Shown: piece after piece, positions 10,701 through 22,882 of the stretch
Layout: each line of letters opens with the position of its first letter
Position numbering within the stretch: the first letter of the stretch is position 1
Assembly (NCBI GenBank): GCA_000727475.1
Contig: KL647288.1
Span: forward strand, 1,474,245-1,538,244
Source of the DNA: Sarcocystis neurona
Taxonomy: Eukaryota; Apicomplexa; Conoidasida; Eucoccidiorida; Sarcocystidae
Direction: 5' to 3'
Length of the DNA: 64,000 nucleotides
The notes under the pieces: generated by a model
Told to the model about the DNA's origin: nothing
What the model saw: only the letters and a program-made list of their open reading frames with translations
The model's database searches: none
Position numbers and translations under genes: made by a program

Positions 10701-13700
10701 CAATGCAAGCAGCTGCCGCGGAGGCGGAGGAACGCGCAGTTGCCGCAGAAAAGAAGCTAAAGGGCAGCGCAGCAGCACTTGAGGCAGCTGCAGCAGCAGC
10801 AGCGGAAAAGGAGAGCCAGCGAGCGGCAGGGTACCACAGTGAAATTGACAATCTCAACAAGTGGGCCAAAACAAGTCTTTCTGGTACACGTCTACTCGTC
10901 AGATAGCAGCAGCACGAGTTGCTCAGGAGATCCAGATTGCGTATGCACTTCTGTCTATGTTGTAGGGATTCAAACCAATGTGTACACTGTGACGCATGCA
11001 TGCGTGTGTGTACAGAAGACGGTACACGTAAATATGTGGACGTACGTGTATACAAATTCGACGTGACAGGTCACTTCCCCGTCAAGATGATTCCCTTTTC
11101 ATATTTGCAAACTGTAAAGCACTAATAACTGATTGACTGTCTCGGGTGAGACAGAGCGTAAACGTTTTCACAGGCCCCGGGGAACACGTGGTTGGTGATA
11201 CAAATCTTCAATCGTACAGAGTTCAGAAACGCAGCAACGAAGAAATGTGGGTTGCCAAGAGTATGTTGCGGGCTGTCTTCGAGCTCGTGCATACATATGC
11301 CTACAATTTTATACGCCTATAGATGTCAACGAACCCCTGTGATGTCGTACAAATATTCACATCAAGCACGCACACTTACGCATGCCTTCTACAGCAGTGT
11401 CGCTCTCGCTGGTAGGAAAGTGGTATTGAGGCAGACAGGGGAAGAGTGGTACCCTACGCAGACAAACGAGCTGCAAATGGATAACACATCACACAACCCT
11501 CTCAGAACAGGTATGGCAGTCCGAGTACACTCGATCAATACTCCTCGTGAATCTAGTAAGTCTAGGAAGGCAATCTCTCCGTACCTCCACAAGGACGTTA
11601 AAAGTGAAGTCCACACATGCATCTGTGTGACGGGTGTACGCTTGTGCGTGTGAACACGCGTATGTGTCAACGTAACTACGGCCATAAATATGTATGTGCA
11701 TATTTAACCGATGTCGTGGAGTCCGACTTCTACGATGGTGTCCACGACCTGCTGCGTGTAGGTGCTTATGTAGAGAAATTTGCGAGCAGCCAGCCGCGCT
11801 TGCAGCAGTCGATGCAGTCGACGCAGCAGCAACGGGAGAACCGGTAACGTGTCCGCGTTTTTGCCTCTTGTTGTCAGTTACATCCTGCGGCACACGTATG
11901 TATGGCCACGCATACACACATGCGTGGACACAGACATGTGTATCCGTACATGTGTGTGGTTTTCTGGACAAACGCGTATGTCCGTGGTCTGGGTAAGATT
12001 ATTAGCTGTTGCTGTTCGACGAGCCATACACAAGGATGCATCTGTCTGTACATATGCGCGAGTGTATCCGTGTCGATGTTCACAGACACACAGCCCAGCT
12101 GAAGGCGGCGTTGCACACAGCAGAAGAAGTAGCAGCACAAGCGACTTCAGCAGCGGCGAGAGACCGCGCAGCAGCAGCAGAGGCGCTGCAGCAGCAACAG
12201 AAACGAGTGGCGGAACTCGAGACCTCCTTACGGGAAATGCAGCAAGCACTCGAAAAGGTAAAACAGCAACCCGGCCACCTCTGCGGGTTGATCTAATATA
12301 CGCGCTTTGCGACACGTGGAAGGGAACAACTTCGAGAAGCCGGGAAGTGTTTTTGAGAGTAGCTGAGCAGCTAAGGCCGACGAAGGCAGCATACTTCAGA
12401 AAAGAGAAGTGAAACGTCTCGTTTGAAAGTGAGAAGGAAGCAAGGTATATCTTTTTGTGGATCATAACTGAAAGATAATGATACGTGCTCCTCCAGCAGA
12501 ACTCGGACATACGTTCACAACCTCTTTGACGGCTGCAGGAGAAACGAGATCTGGAACAAGTTCCTATGTAGAAAGAAGATGGAGCGAGAGAAATCGACAT
12601 TTGTCACAGCGGCAAAACGTCACAAACCATCAGCAGTGTCCTAGTAGGGATGGTGGCCGCTGTTTTCAGCAGCGACGACGTTGCATAATAATTACCAGTA
12701 ACTTGATACAAGTGCTATCAACTCGGACGGATGTGCACTTTCACATGTGTACTTGTGAGACGGTGACAATAAGACGGCCGGTGAAACGCTCCTTGCAGAA
12801 GAAGACTGCAGCTTCAAGACAGTGGCACACCCTTGCAAAGGCCTTTTGAGCAGGCAAGCCCACACATCGTGCGTGAATCTACGCGTGAACCTCTGTGTAA
12901 TGGGGTGTGCACGTTGGTGGGGCGAATGTTGCAGGCTCAACAGCAGCAGCACACGTATGAAGTGCGCTTGCGTTCAATTCAGAGTTGCTTGACAACAGCA
13001 ACAAAACCTCTAACGACTCTGTCGTCAGCTACAAAGAACGAGGCTGCGGTGTCGAAGAAACTGTGCTACTCCTCTGGCTCGCAGCAACTCCTCACCACCA
13101 GGCCACCAGCTGCAGCAGTTGTCGGAAGAATATCACCGAATCTTTCTCTTGTCGGCCTCCCGACACAACACTCCAGCGGAACTACAACAACCACAGAGGG
13201 TGCACTGCAGTTTGATCAAGACAGCAACGCTGAGGCCAGCGAGTTAGTACAGGACAGTGACACTGTTTCACAGCCCCCTTCCGTCCGCTGGGATCGAAGT
13301 GCTGCTGCTGCTGCTGCGTTGCTACAGCCCTTCGCAGAAGCAGCCGCAGCAATAAGCAGCCACAGCAAGCGCTTCCAACAGAAGAAATGGAAAGTTGTAG
13401 CAGAGCAGCTCCCCTCCACTGCAGTTCTGTTGTCAGCAGTTACTGCAGCAGCAGCCGCAGCTACACGTACAACCTGTGCGCGCCTAAGTCTTCAGCAGGA
13501 GAGGTGGTCACACACTTCAACCCCAAAAAAAGGCAAGGGTCTCTTTCTACGTCCTTCCGCCCGGGGACTAGTAGGTAGCGCCAAGGAGAAGAGCTCTGCG
13601 GGCGGTGATGCACCAGCGGGTACTAGAAAGGAAAGCAGTGGCCAGTTTCCCTCAGCCACCGACGCAGCATTTCCTTCCCCAGCATCTGGCAGTCCAGCAA

Positions 13701-14448
13701 ACCTGCGCAGTTTGCTGCTGCTCAGCCAGCAGCAGTCCGAGAAACTGGCACTCATATACCAAAAGCAGCAGCAGGACGCCTCGAAAACGGAGCTGCACCA
13801 ACTCTTTACTCACTTGAAGCCGCAGCAACTAGGGGCGCACCAGCAGCACAGTTCACAAGAATGCGGCTTGCCGCAGCCATCGCTTCAAAATGTACTAGGT
13901 GAGAGCACGACAGACATCAACCAGGCAAGACGCCTTCGGTATCAGCAGCAGCGACAGGACACTGAGAAAAGTGAATCGTCCTCGAGCAGCTTGGAAGAAA
14001 ATACAGCAAGTACCTGTGGCGATGCAATTACAGAGCATAGCTCAGCATCTACCCCAGTGGTTCTTGAAGCTTCTTCTGGGAGCAGCTGCAGCAGCGCCTG
14101 CCAGCTGAGCAGCACCTCGAGTACTGCTGCCGAAACCACGCGTGCAACAGAGAACGCGTCTTCAGCAGACCAGACCGGCTCGGCAATGCAGTCGGTGGAG
14201 CACGCCGCAGTAGCAGCGGAGGATGACGAGAGTGTCTGTGCGCCTGCAGCGGCAAAACCCCAAAGACGGGCTGGACGCTTCACTGCGAAAGATGTTGAGC
14301 AAACTCTTCGGGTGAGGGTAACATCCTGAAAACTCATTCGCACCAAAAGTGCGCGCCTTGAGAAGTGAACGTTATACTTTTGCGTCTGTTCCTGCTTCGT
14401 GGTTTCTTTCAGTATGACTCTCATGCGGCACATTTCTGTACAATTTGA
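7791..14448 (+). CDS. Multi-exon coiled-coil protein with Ser/Ala/Gln-rich C-terminal half, hypothetical
   Basis: A chain of plus exons shares Glu/Gln/Ala coiled-coil composition. Proposed exons: 7791-7904 (LLQELQQTVAEERKS; tentative), 9551-9714 (ELKDLLLRQQQQQQ, donor CAG|GTAAAT, phase 0), 10583 to about 10890 (acceptor TGCGCAG, phase 0), about 11725-11843 (donor GTAACG, phase 2), 12086-12257 (acceptor TTCACAG; donor AAG|GTAAAA, phase 0), 12935-14311 (acceptor TTGCAG, phase 0) and a last exon 14413-14448 after the pyrimidine-rich acceptor TTTCTTTCAG. Phases agree at 9714/10583, 11843/12086, 12257/12935 and 14311/14413. The big exon 12935-14311 is 459 codons of Ala/Ser/Gln-rich, mostly hydrophilic sequence ending DVEQTLR. 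Introns are rich in ACGTGTAT-like DNA. Exons between 10.9 and 11.7 kb are unresolved, including a coding-like piece at 11396-11510. A structural or cytoskeletal role is only a guess. Confidence 0.6.
8512..8533. repeat. (GT)n microsatellite
   Basis: An uninterrupted run of GT dinucleotides, followed by degenerate GTGTCTGTGTCTGTGTG. It lies in the long proposed intron between 7.9 and 9.5 kb, where no other feature is supported. Confidence 0.8.
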
Positions 14449-14473
14449 AAAGTGGCGAATCCATCTACAATAG

Positions 14474-14622
14474 AAGGCAGCTTTGCGTCACCGTCCTGCC
14501 CGAAAATGGCGAAAGACACTGGAACAGCTCGGGCTGCTAACGCAGCAACGACTACCGGCGAAGCAGTATTTTGCGTGGAAAGAAGCGGCTGCTGCCGGTG
14601 TCGATATGCCCCCGGCAATAGT
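14474..14622 (+). CDS. Candidate exon, basic, non-repetitive
   Basis: The plus frame from AAG at 14474 to TAG at 14622 reads KAALRHRPARKWRKT, then LEQLGLLTQQRLPAKQ, YFAWKEAAAAGVDMPP. It is non-repetitive and amphipathic, unlike most frames around it, but has no start codon. Immediately upstream in the same frame, past a TAG at 14471, is ISVQFEKWRIHLQ, so an intron or sequence error may lie between. It could be a further 3' exon of the coiled-coil gene or a separate gene. No family recognised. Confidence 0.35.
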
Positions 14623-16758
14623 GTAGTAGGAAGGCAATATTATCTTGCGCTGGTGTGCGGCAACCTTTACGTCTGTGGTAGACGGCGTGCACATACGTCG
14701 CCGTCCAGGAGGGCGTGCAAACTGCGCGCTTCTTAGTGCTGCAACAGGTCCGACAAAACCGTTGCTGCCCCTGCTGCGGCAGGACAGCAGCTACGATGGC
14801 CGCAACGCCCTGCAACTGCGCGTGTTTCTACAGCTTGACCGTGGGGACTTTCCTCGTGTACTCACAGTTGCGCCTAGGATGCACGCGCAGTCCTTCTGTA
14901 GACTGGCATGCAGCGAGTGAGTCCAGCCCCGTGTACTTTAGTGCCCACGGTTGCGTCTAGATTTTTTCCGCCATGGGGAATAGTAGCCACTATGCATGTG
15001 AGACTCCCGCCAAGTTCTGGTCGTGTAGGTATTTTCAGGCAGACAAGCACTTAGCCAGCTCTCCAGCCTACCCACAACGGTGTGTTTGCCGAGGTTTACA
15101 GCCGTATAAAATCTATTTACACATATGTATACATATATATACACACCAAAGCGTATATGTACGTGTAGTTGGAGGAGATACAGGAAATGAAGAAAACCTT
15201 GTGATGCTGCAGAAAACAATCCTATTTCTGTGGGTACCACCGGCAGCAAGTTCTGTAGCAGCAGAACGAGAGGTCTACGTGTCAAAAAACAATGCGTACG
15301 CCGAAACGCCGTCATCCCGTTTTTCCAAAGCGTCCGCGCAGACGTACGTGCACGCACAGACATGTAGGCAGTTACATATACAGGCGCGTGGACCACTCGT
15401 GCATGCCCGTGTTGCTCTGCAACGATCATCACGCTGCTTGAGCTTGGGGAGCATTCACGCGCTCTCTCCCCGCGTGTACAACTTCTACGACCGACACGGG
15501 TACGGCGGCGTGTGTACACGCGTTCACTTTCCTCCACAACTACACGTACGCGTACGTTTACAGTGGTGAGGGTGCAGACACAGATACACATAACTAAGAG
15601 AGAGTTTTATAAAGATATACATAAACACATCTATGTGAGAATTATACCGAAGAGATAGATGTATATTAATAAAGCGCATAAATAGGTGTCCATGTATAAG
15701 ACGGCAGACCGTGTCCACGTGCAGCAAACAACAGAGTGCAGCCCTTCACGTGGGCATAGGCATGAAAACCCACGTACGAGTATCCACATATACGGTATGG
15801 ATATACAAGATTCTGTGTACAACAGATACTAGGTACTCGTAAGTATAAACATTTATATGGATGTGGACGTACGGGTATGTTTTTCCGTAAGGCAGCACAG
15901 TGTGTCCGCACGTAGAAGGGAGGGCGGAGCGAGCGCGAAGGACGGGGGAGATGAACAGAGAAGAGGTCCGCATCCCCTTAGCAGTAGCACATGCAAAAGC
16001 ACGGCCAGGTCATACGTAGCGTTATACGGTAAACACATACATAAAGCCAATCGAGGACTTCTTGAAACTTCTGTGAAGCTTCTGCAGCAAGCAGGTCGCC
16101 AGCCCAGGAGCTGCTCGTCCTTCACGTTCTTCTCGCAAATACAGCCAGGACTGATGCGCGTATCTGCAGACGCACCTCTTCGCAAAAACAGATACACGGA
16201 GAGAGAGGCGTAGATAGACACGCGTCGACCCACGCTTTCCCGGTTACAAATACGTATAAATATCTACATATATATACATATATGTATATATGCAGACAAA
16301 TCACTGGGAGACGTCTTCAAGAGGCAGGTCCTCAGAAATGAACAGAGAGAAAAAAGAGGAATATAACCAGCGTCCTCTGCTGCACAGCAGCGCAAACGGA
16401 CGAGACGCCTGCTACCTTTACTGCTACATGTCTACTGCTGCTACTTAAGCGCTGCTGCTCAGTCTGTTGCCATCGCGAACCCTCTTTCTGCAGACACGTT
16501 GCTGCTGATGATGTATCTTGTCCCTGCCGCTGCCCCCGCAGCTTCTGGACACTGTTTCTGCCTCTCTGGTCGCCGGACGTGTGTCGTGTTCGCGATGTCT
16601 CTGTCATAAATGTTTCCTTGATTCCGCGACGAACACCGGCAGCAGCTGTGCTGCTCTTCTGCCGGTTGCTGCTCTCTGTCGTGGCTGTTCTTGTCTCTTT
16701 AGCGGCTGCGGCCTGCTGCCCGAAGCAGTCGGCTGCCTCGAGCCGCTGGACCCAGCTG
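14623..16758. other. Unresolved region with short exon-like pieces
   Basis: Short coding-like frames occur on the plus strand at about 14645-14920 (charged, ends MHAQSFCRLACSE), 15175-15345 and 15911-16213 (Arg/Ser-rich). Each has a competing minus frame and none has paired splice sites I trust. The pieces at 15110-15180, 15560-15700 and 16250-16300 are AT-rich TATATA/ACGTAC repeats typical of introns or spacers. CTG runs begin near 16430, where the minus-strand gene ends. Confidence 0.3.
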
Positions 16759-19700
16759 CTACTGTGTTGCGCTCTCGGTGGGCGCCGCTCCGACTTTCGC
16801 TGCAGCGTTGCTGCCGGTGGTCGGTCGCTGCTTCTTCGCTTGCTGCTGCTGCTGTTCTCCCCGCAGCTTCTCCAGTTGCGCGCGGCGACGGCGTCTCTCC
16901 TCCCGTCGCAGCTTCGTTTTCATTTTCCCTCCTCTGTCGCGCCTGCACCGCAGCGGCAGCAGCTTCAGGTGCAACAGCTGTTGCCGCTTCGCACTCTGTG
17001 TCGCCTGCTGGGGGTCCATAGTCCGCTGCCGACGCCGCAGCTCGAGAGGCCCTCTTTTGTGTAGCTGCTGTTGGCGCGGCTCTTGCTGCCCTTTTTGCAG
17101 TCCTAGAGTCTGCTGCGTGAGTGGCCGTGCCAGTAGCTGCTGCTGCTGTTGCTGTCGCGCAAATGTCTCCTGCTGCTGCCCGTCAGCCTCTTCCTCCTCC
17201 CGCCACCGATCCTGCTGCAACTGCTGACGCAGTGACTGAACAATCCAAACTCGTTCCTGCTGCTGCTGCTGGCGACCAGTCAACGTACACTCTTGCTGCA
17301 AAGCCGGAGGGTGGGCTACTTGCTGTTGCACTTGCTGCCGCTGACCGCTGCTGAAACGGTGTTCGATCGCAGCAAGCCGCTGCTGCTGCTGCGCCAGTAG
17401 AACTCGAAACAACTGCTGCAGTATCACTGCAAGGTCGTGCGCGCGCTCCGTTACCGCCAGTGTCTGCTGATGCTGCTGCAGTAGCGGCGAGTCTGCCCGC
17501 TGCTGCAGAAACACATCCCGCTCTTGTCGCTGTTGTATATCGCGTCTGCCTGTCCTAGCTGCCGTTGATGAGAGAGAGAGAGCCAGTTGCGCCCTGACGG
17601 AAGAATCTTTTGTTGCTGCTGGCACCGTTGCTGTTGCAGCGTCTCGTTCAGGTGCTGACAATACCGCTTTTCCCGCCGTTCCTGCTGCGGGTGATAGGCA
17701 GCAGGGTAGCGCGCCAACAGAAGCCGGTCGACCCGTCGTATACGTCGGAGGATGTGCATACACTTGCGTGCGTCCCGAAGAAGAGGGAGAGTGGTGCTTC
17801 TCTGAACATATCTTACTATAGAACTGCTGCTGTTGCTGTAGCTCATGCTGCAGCAGCTGCTGACTCGTGCTGGCCTGCTGCTGGTGGCTGTAGAGCTGGT
17901 ACTCGCATCGCAGCCGCTTTCTCGCGTGTCGCTGCTGCGGGAGTGTAAAACACCCCGCAGTTGCTACTGCTGCCGCGTGAGCGAAGACGCGCTGACGGGC
18001 TCCCCCCACGGCGTCTTCAGCTGCTTCTCTCGACACTTCTGCTCCCACCGAACGCAGCGCCTCCTGCTGCCCTGCGCCGCTGCTGCTGCGGCGCCTTCCG
18101 CAGGGACTTCCGGTGCTGCCGCTGCTGCCGCTGGCGAAGATACACTTTAGAGGACTTGCTGCGAGACTAACAGTGCCACCGGCAGCCGCAGAGGCATGGA
18201 CGGCAGCGGTACCAGCAAGAGACTTGCCAGCAGCAGCACAGTCAACAGCAGCAACGCCAGCAGCACCCAGCTCATACGCAGGAGCACCAGCAGCAACGGC
18301 TCTGGCTGGAGTTGCTCTGCTGTTGTGCTGCACTTGTTCCGAGCGCCGCAGTGCGGCAGTTGGTGGGGGCTGCACCCCGTTTACTGCAGCAGACAGCTGC
18401 AGCCTCGCTGAGACGGGGCGAGCCGGGAAGAAACTAGCAGCATGCCCTGCCCTCAGTTGACGAGGAAGAGCAGCTGCAGCAACGACAGAAACGGCAGCAG
18501 GCCTCGCATCCGCAGAAGCAGCGGGCACGGCAGACGCGACAGCCGCAGCACCAGCGGGAGGGGTGGAAGCAGCACGTTTAGCAGCTGCGGCAGCAGCAAC
18601 GGAAGTCCAGGTACCCAGACTCGAAAGGGAAGTAGCGCGGGCAGCGGCTGGGGCGGCTTCTGCAAGCAGGGGTAGAGCTGAGCTGGTGAGAGAAGCACGC
18701 CTGCTCCTCGTTGCACCGCCAGCAACGGCAGCCACCTCTGGCGCTGCTGCAGCTGCAATAAAAGTGAAGAATCGTCCGCACACATTTCGAAATTCCGCAG
18801 GAGCGGCGGCTGCATTCGCACCCTCAGTGCCACCCGCATCAGCTGCTGTAGCACCTGTGGAAGACGCCTGCTCGTGCAGTGTCAATAAATCTGCTGCGGT
18901 GCTGCAGCTGGCAACTGCAGCAGCAGCACCACCTGCAGGGGATAGTAGCTCTTGCTGCAGTGCCGTCGGTGAAAACGCTGCTCGTTCGGATGCGAGGGTA
19001 CGGCCGCTCCTCGTGACAGCTGCAGCAAGGGGATCAGCGTCAGCGTCAGCAGCAGCAGCAGCACGGAGGTACGAAGCTGGGAAAGATTCTTGCTTCCTAT
19101 ACAACGCAGGAGTAGCGCCTGCTTCTGGAGGGAGAGAAGAGGCTGTCGCAGCTGCACTAGCACCAGCTGAGTTTTCCGGTGAAAACGCCGCAGCAACTGC
19201 AAGAGAGGACGTCACGAGAGGCAAAGAACGTTTCTCGCTGCTTGCGTAGCGAGGACACGCTGCATGCGCGCGCCGCTGCTGCAAACACGCGAAGGATCGA
19301 CTCGTCCCTGCTGGTGTCCCTGTGGGCGGTGGTGCTGCTGGTTGCAGGGCTATTGCTGCTCGGAAGGCGCATGCTGCCGCCGTTTTTGCTGTCGCTGGGT
19401 CTGCTGTCGTCGCTCGTTTTCTTGTTGCTACTAGGCCTTCTGGCGCGCGCACTGCTGCTGCTGGTGCTGCTGGATCTCCTGTTCCCGCCTGCGTTGCTGC
19501 TGCCGCTGCCGCTGCTGCCGCTGGTGCGGCTGTCGCTGCCACGGCTGTTGCAGTGCGCGCTGCTGCTTCGAAGCTGCCGCTGCTGCGGACGAGAAGCGAC
19601 CGGGGCAACCATGTGCAGCAGCAGCAGCGCTGAAGCCAGCAGCAATGAGCAAGCGCAGGGCAGCAGGTCATCGGTGCTGCTGCTGCTGTTCGCAGTGGTG

Positions 19701-19782
19701 GCGAATGGGGGGTGCCACGAAGCGGCAGTCGGCGGAGGAGAGAGAAGCAGTAGGAGACGCAACGTGGTTCAAGCACGGCCAC
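16759..19782 (-). CDS. Large Ala-rich and Gln-rich coiled-coil protein, hypothetical
   Basis: The minus frame is open for 1007 codons, far longer than any competing frame (maximum about 295). The N-terminal two thirds are Ala/Ser/Thr-rich with scattered charged residues. The C-terminal third, encoded by CAG on the minus strand, is Gln/Arg/Glu-rich (SLRQQLQQDRWREEEEADG) and ends with a very basic stretch (KTKLRREERRRRRAQLEK) before a short tail, so a coiled coil with a basic end is likely. The first 150 codons contain Cys/Trp-rich antisense-like sequence, so the true start is probably downstream or on a separate exon. A plus frame at 17600-17818 also looks coding-like, which leaves doubt about strand. 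No domain recognised. Confidence 0.5.
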   Translation of the reverse strand: MAVLEPRCVSYCFSLLRRLPLRGTPHSPPLRTAAAAPMTCCPALAHCCWLQRCCCCTWLPRSLLVRSSGSFEAAARTATAVAATAAPAAAAAAAAATQAGTGDPAAPAAAVRAPEGLVATRKRATTADPATAKTAAACAFRAAIALQPAAPPPTGTPAGTSRSFACLQQRRAHAACPRYASSEKRSLPLVTSSLAVAAAFSPENSAGASAAATASSLPPEAGATPALYRKQESFPASYLRAAAAADADADPLAAAVTRSGRTLASERAAFSPTALQQELLSPAGGAAAAVASCSTAADLLTLHEQASSTGATAADAGGTEGANAAAAPAEFRNVCGRFFTFIAAAAAPEVAAVAGGATRSRRASLTSSALPLLAEAAPAAARATSLSSLGTWTSVAAAAAAKRAASTPPAGAAAVASAVPAASADARPAAVSVVAAAALPRQLRAGHAASFFPARPVSARLQLSAAVNGVQPPPTAALRRSEQVQHNSRATPARAVAAGAPAYELGAAGVAAVDCAAAGKSLAGTAAVHASAAAGGTVSLAASPLKCIFASGSSGSTGSPCGRRRSSSGAGQQEALRSVGAEVSREAAEDAVGGARQRVFAHAAAVATAGCFTLPQQRHARKRLRCEYQLYSHQQQASTSQQLLQHELQQQQQFYSKICSEKHHSPSSSGRTQVYAHPPTYTTGRPASVGALPCCLSPAAGTAGKAVLSAPERDAATATVPAATKDSSVRAQLALSLSSTAARTGRRDIQQRQERDVFLQQRADSPLLQQHQQTLAVTERAHDLAVILQQLFRVLLAQQQQRLAAIEHRFSSGQRQQVQQQVAHPPALQQECTLTGRQQQQQERVWIVQSLRQQLQQDRWREEEEADGQQQETFARQQQQQQLLARPLTQQTLGLQKGQQEPRQQQLHKRGPLELRRRQRTMDPQQATQSAKRQQLLHLKLLPLRCRRDRGGKMKTKLRREERRRRRAQLEKLRGEQQQQQAKKQRPTTGSNAAAKVGAAPTESATQ

Positions 19783-19807
19783 AGTCGTCTTGGCAAAAAC
19801 GAAGGAT

Positions 19808-20206
19808 ATGCTGCTGCAGCAGCTGCTGCTGGCGCAGCTCAGTCAGCACCCGGAGCACCGGCCGCTGCTGCACGAGTAGCTGCAGAAGGCACTCCAAGAG
19901 CCGCAGCGGCTACAGGCTTGCCGCGTTGAGGAAGGAGGGCCCCGCTGCGAAGACACTACGCGCGACCAGCAGCACATTCAGCTGGTGCTGCAGCCACAGC
20001 AGCAGCAGGACCCGGTGGAAAGGGCAGAGCTGCAGCAGCAGCAAGCGGCGCAGTCGGTGCTCCTGAAACAGCAGGAAGCGTCTCCTGCAGCAACTGTTTC
20101 CGGCGTCCTCCCATACGCAGCAGCAGCAGCGCTATTTGCCGAACACGGGCACGAGTGCGTTTCCACCAGCGAGCGTGTGGGAAGGGCCCCCCCACTTAAT
20201 GGGCGC
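19808..20206 (+). CDS. Candidate Gln/Leu-rich segment interrupted by an amber codon
   Basis: The plus frame from ATG at 19808 reads LAQLSQHPEHRPLLHE, then TAG near 19877, then LQKALQEPQRLQACRVEE and more Gln/Glu/Leu-rich sequence to about 20206. It is coding-like on both sides of the stop. Either the two halves are separate exons, or the frame is broken, or the strand is wrong: the minus strand also has open frames here (20132-20413, Gln/Lys-rich). No family recognised. Confidence 0.25.
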
Positions 20207-21762
20207 TGCTGCTGCTTCTTTTGCTGTAGCTGCCCGTTGCTGCTGTTTCTGCTTCGGTTTCTGTAGCTGCTGTCTCTTTTGCTGCTGCTGCTGCTGCCGC
20301 GCATCTTGCTGCTGCTTGGCTCGTCGGCGCAGTTGCAAAGGGTTCGCGATATGCTGCAAGAGCTGCACCAGAAGGTGGGGAGGACGGACGAAAAGAAGGA
20401 AAGACACCAGCACGAAGGGGAACGATCAAACGTGTTGCGGGCCGGGGGACAAACGCACAGCAGCTGCTGCTGCTTGCTGGTGTTCGCTGCTTGCCAGGAA
20501 GCGTCGTTTCGGTAGGAGAGCAGCACGTGAAGACAAAAAGCAATTGCTCCTGGGGGGGGGCCAGTGTTTCTCCTGCTTCTGCAAAGGAGTTGAAGATGCT
20601 CCCCACTATGTCCTCCGCACCACTTCGCTGCCACTGCTGCGGTTGCTGCGCTTTGCTGCCGTACTTCTCTCGCTGTTTTGAGTGCTGCTCTGTCGGCTGC
20701 CCGCCCTGCTGCTGACGGTGCTGCGGCTGCTTGCGCTGCCGCCGCTGCGGCTGTTGCTATTGCGGGCGCTAACGCTGCGCGGGACGAAAGGAGAGCAGCA
20801 GCAAGAGCAGCAGCAGGCTGAAGGTGTCCGCCGGGTGGTCGTAGAAGCACTGCCGCAGCACTGCTCACGTGCAGCAGCAGCAGCAGCAGTCCACGCACCC
20901 TGTGGCTACGTGGCCTGATGGGGCGCCGCAGCAGCTGCTTTGTTGCCGCTGAGGCAGTCTGATATCAGCGGCACTGAGAAAAGTGATGCCGAGTGACAGT
21001 AAAACGAACACCGTGGGTCACGCGCGAGAGACAAAGGAGTGTGGGGGACAGACGAAGAAGGAGGTGGAGGAGAAGCAGCAGCAGGTTCTTGCTGCCGTCG
21101 GTGCTGCTGCTGCTACCACCAGGAGCTGCTGTTGTCCTTGCTTTCCCTGATGGCTGCGGTTTCCTTGATTCAGTGCTGCTGCTGTGCTGCGGGGCCTGCT
21201 GCCGCGCTTGTCGTACCGGCTGCTGCTCCTGTTCCTGCTGCTTCGTTTTCGGCACTGCTGTGTCCAGTGCAGCTGTGCAGCCGTTGCCGGTCCCCTGCAG
21301 GGCCAACACCTTGCTGTTGTTGCTGCTCCTCGTCCTCCTCCAGGTGCTGCTGCTAACCCTGCAGCACATCTGCAAAAAGTAGCGCTGCTGCTGGGCACCC
21401 TAGGAGTGCTGTCCCGCGGCTGCCGTCCTTCATCTATTCCCGTGCAGCAGCTGCTGCTGTACCATTCGTGCTGAGCGGCTGCCGCGGCTGCATCTCGTCG
21501 CACTGCAGCTGCTGCCCAATATGAGGCCACTCAGAAGCAGCAGCTGCAGCTCTCTGTGCAGCAGCACTTGCAGTAGCAGCAGCAGCGCCAGTGGTTGCTG
21601 CAGCTGCAGTCCACGCAAGCTTGCGGCGAAGAATCATGGAGCGAATGCGTAGATCTGCCACATGCATGCCAACCAGCAACCCTTCAATACTGATCTATCT
21701 CTGTGTAGAAGTATTGCTGACCGTCGTGGCCTGCAGCTGCGCGGTTGTCTTGCTTCTCTTCA

Positions 21763-22281
21763 GGCCGTGGCGCATGCGCGCGAGCTTACTACTGTAGCGG
21801 CTGTAGGACCGAGAAGAGAAGCAAAGGTGCGGCACGAAAAGTGGCGGAAATGGGTAAGGGTTCGTCAAGAGGTGTGTGCGCCGAAACGCGAACCCAAGAC
21901 ACGCGAGTTGCTACTCATTGAATGACAAAACGGCAACAATCGCCGCTTCTCAAGCAGCAGCAGCAGCAGGCAGAGCTGCAAGAGCAAGAGCAGATGACCC
22001 ACGCAGGAGCAGAGGAGCAGCAGGACACCCCACCGGCGGCATGCGCCGTACTGCGCTGGCCGGCGTGTCTGTATGCTCGGGCTGCTTGTCCAGCGGCTTT
22101 TTGTTGCATATTTGTCGGGAGGGGGACAATGCTAGTAAACGGCGGCTCAGGGAGACGTTTCTGTAACAGGACAGCCTCGTTGACTTGCTGCCAGCGTTCT
22201 TGCTACGGCAATTCCTCATGCTGTTGCTTCTGCTGCCTCCGTGGCTGGCCGCGGTTGGCACTGCTGCTCCAGCTGGGATGA
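21763..22281 (+). CDS. Two-exon candidate with good splice sites
   Basis: A strong acceptor (TTGTCTTGCTTCTCTTCAG) ends at 21762 and a consensus donor (AAATGG|GTAAGG) follows 21852. The exon between is in phase and charged (AVAHARELTTVAAVGP, then KVRHEKWRKW). The next exon could start after CCGCTTCTCAAG near 21955 with a Gln run and QEQEQMTHAGAEEQQ, continuing to a stop at 22281. Upstream exons are unclear; an Ala-rich frame with one hydrophobic segment lies at about 21560-21797. A minus frame (21950-22336) competes. No family recognised. Confidence 0.33.
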
Positions 22282-22882
22282 TGACTCCTGCGCTTGGCGC
22301 CGATGCTCTATGGCCCTTCTTTTGTCGCTTGTTCAAATTCGGAGGCTTGAGCTGCGCCTAAATTATTGCGACCACTGTCTCTGCTGCGTGTCTGGTGCTG
22401 CTGCGACGTTGCGGGTGTTGGCAGCGGCACCAGCCGCAACGATATGAGGCACCGCGTCCCCTATCAGGAATTTGCCAGACCTGCGTATTCTTCTACCGGT
22501 GCCACTTGGAGGTCCACTTAGCAACAAATCCACCGATGTACTCATTCTCTCAGCCATTCGTTAACTACATCTTGTGAACAGCGCCTCCAGTGCCTCACTC
22601 TTTTCTCAGAACAACTGGGAGCCGCACACTTCTGCACGAGTCTGTCGCTGTTGCTCCTGCTGCACACCTCCCTCATACAAAGTGTATTCTCATGCGTTCT
22701 GCACATAGTTCTTTAGAGGTACAGAGAAGCAAACTCGCGCGCTCCTCCGTACAGGAAGGCATGAACGAGCCATCAACACGCAAACTTCGGCCCTATCTTT
22801 TTTTTCTTGCACCCCCCGTCTTTCCCTCTACCTACCCACATGGAGTGATGGATGTGTATGCGCGTCAATTGTTCACGAGTTT

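Noticed and set aside
19250..19560. Polytopic membrane protein on the plus strand (long Leu/Val stretches)
   Set aside because: The hydrophobic frame is the complement of a CAG-rich minus frame; Leu comes from CTG repeats, and the minus frame is much longer.
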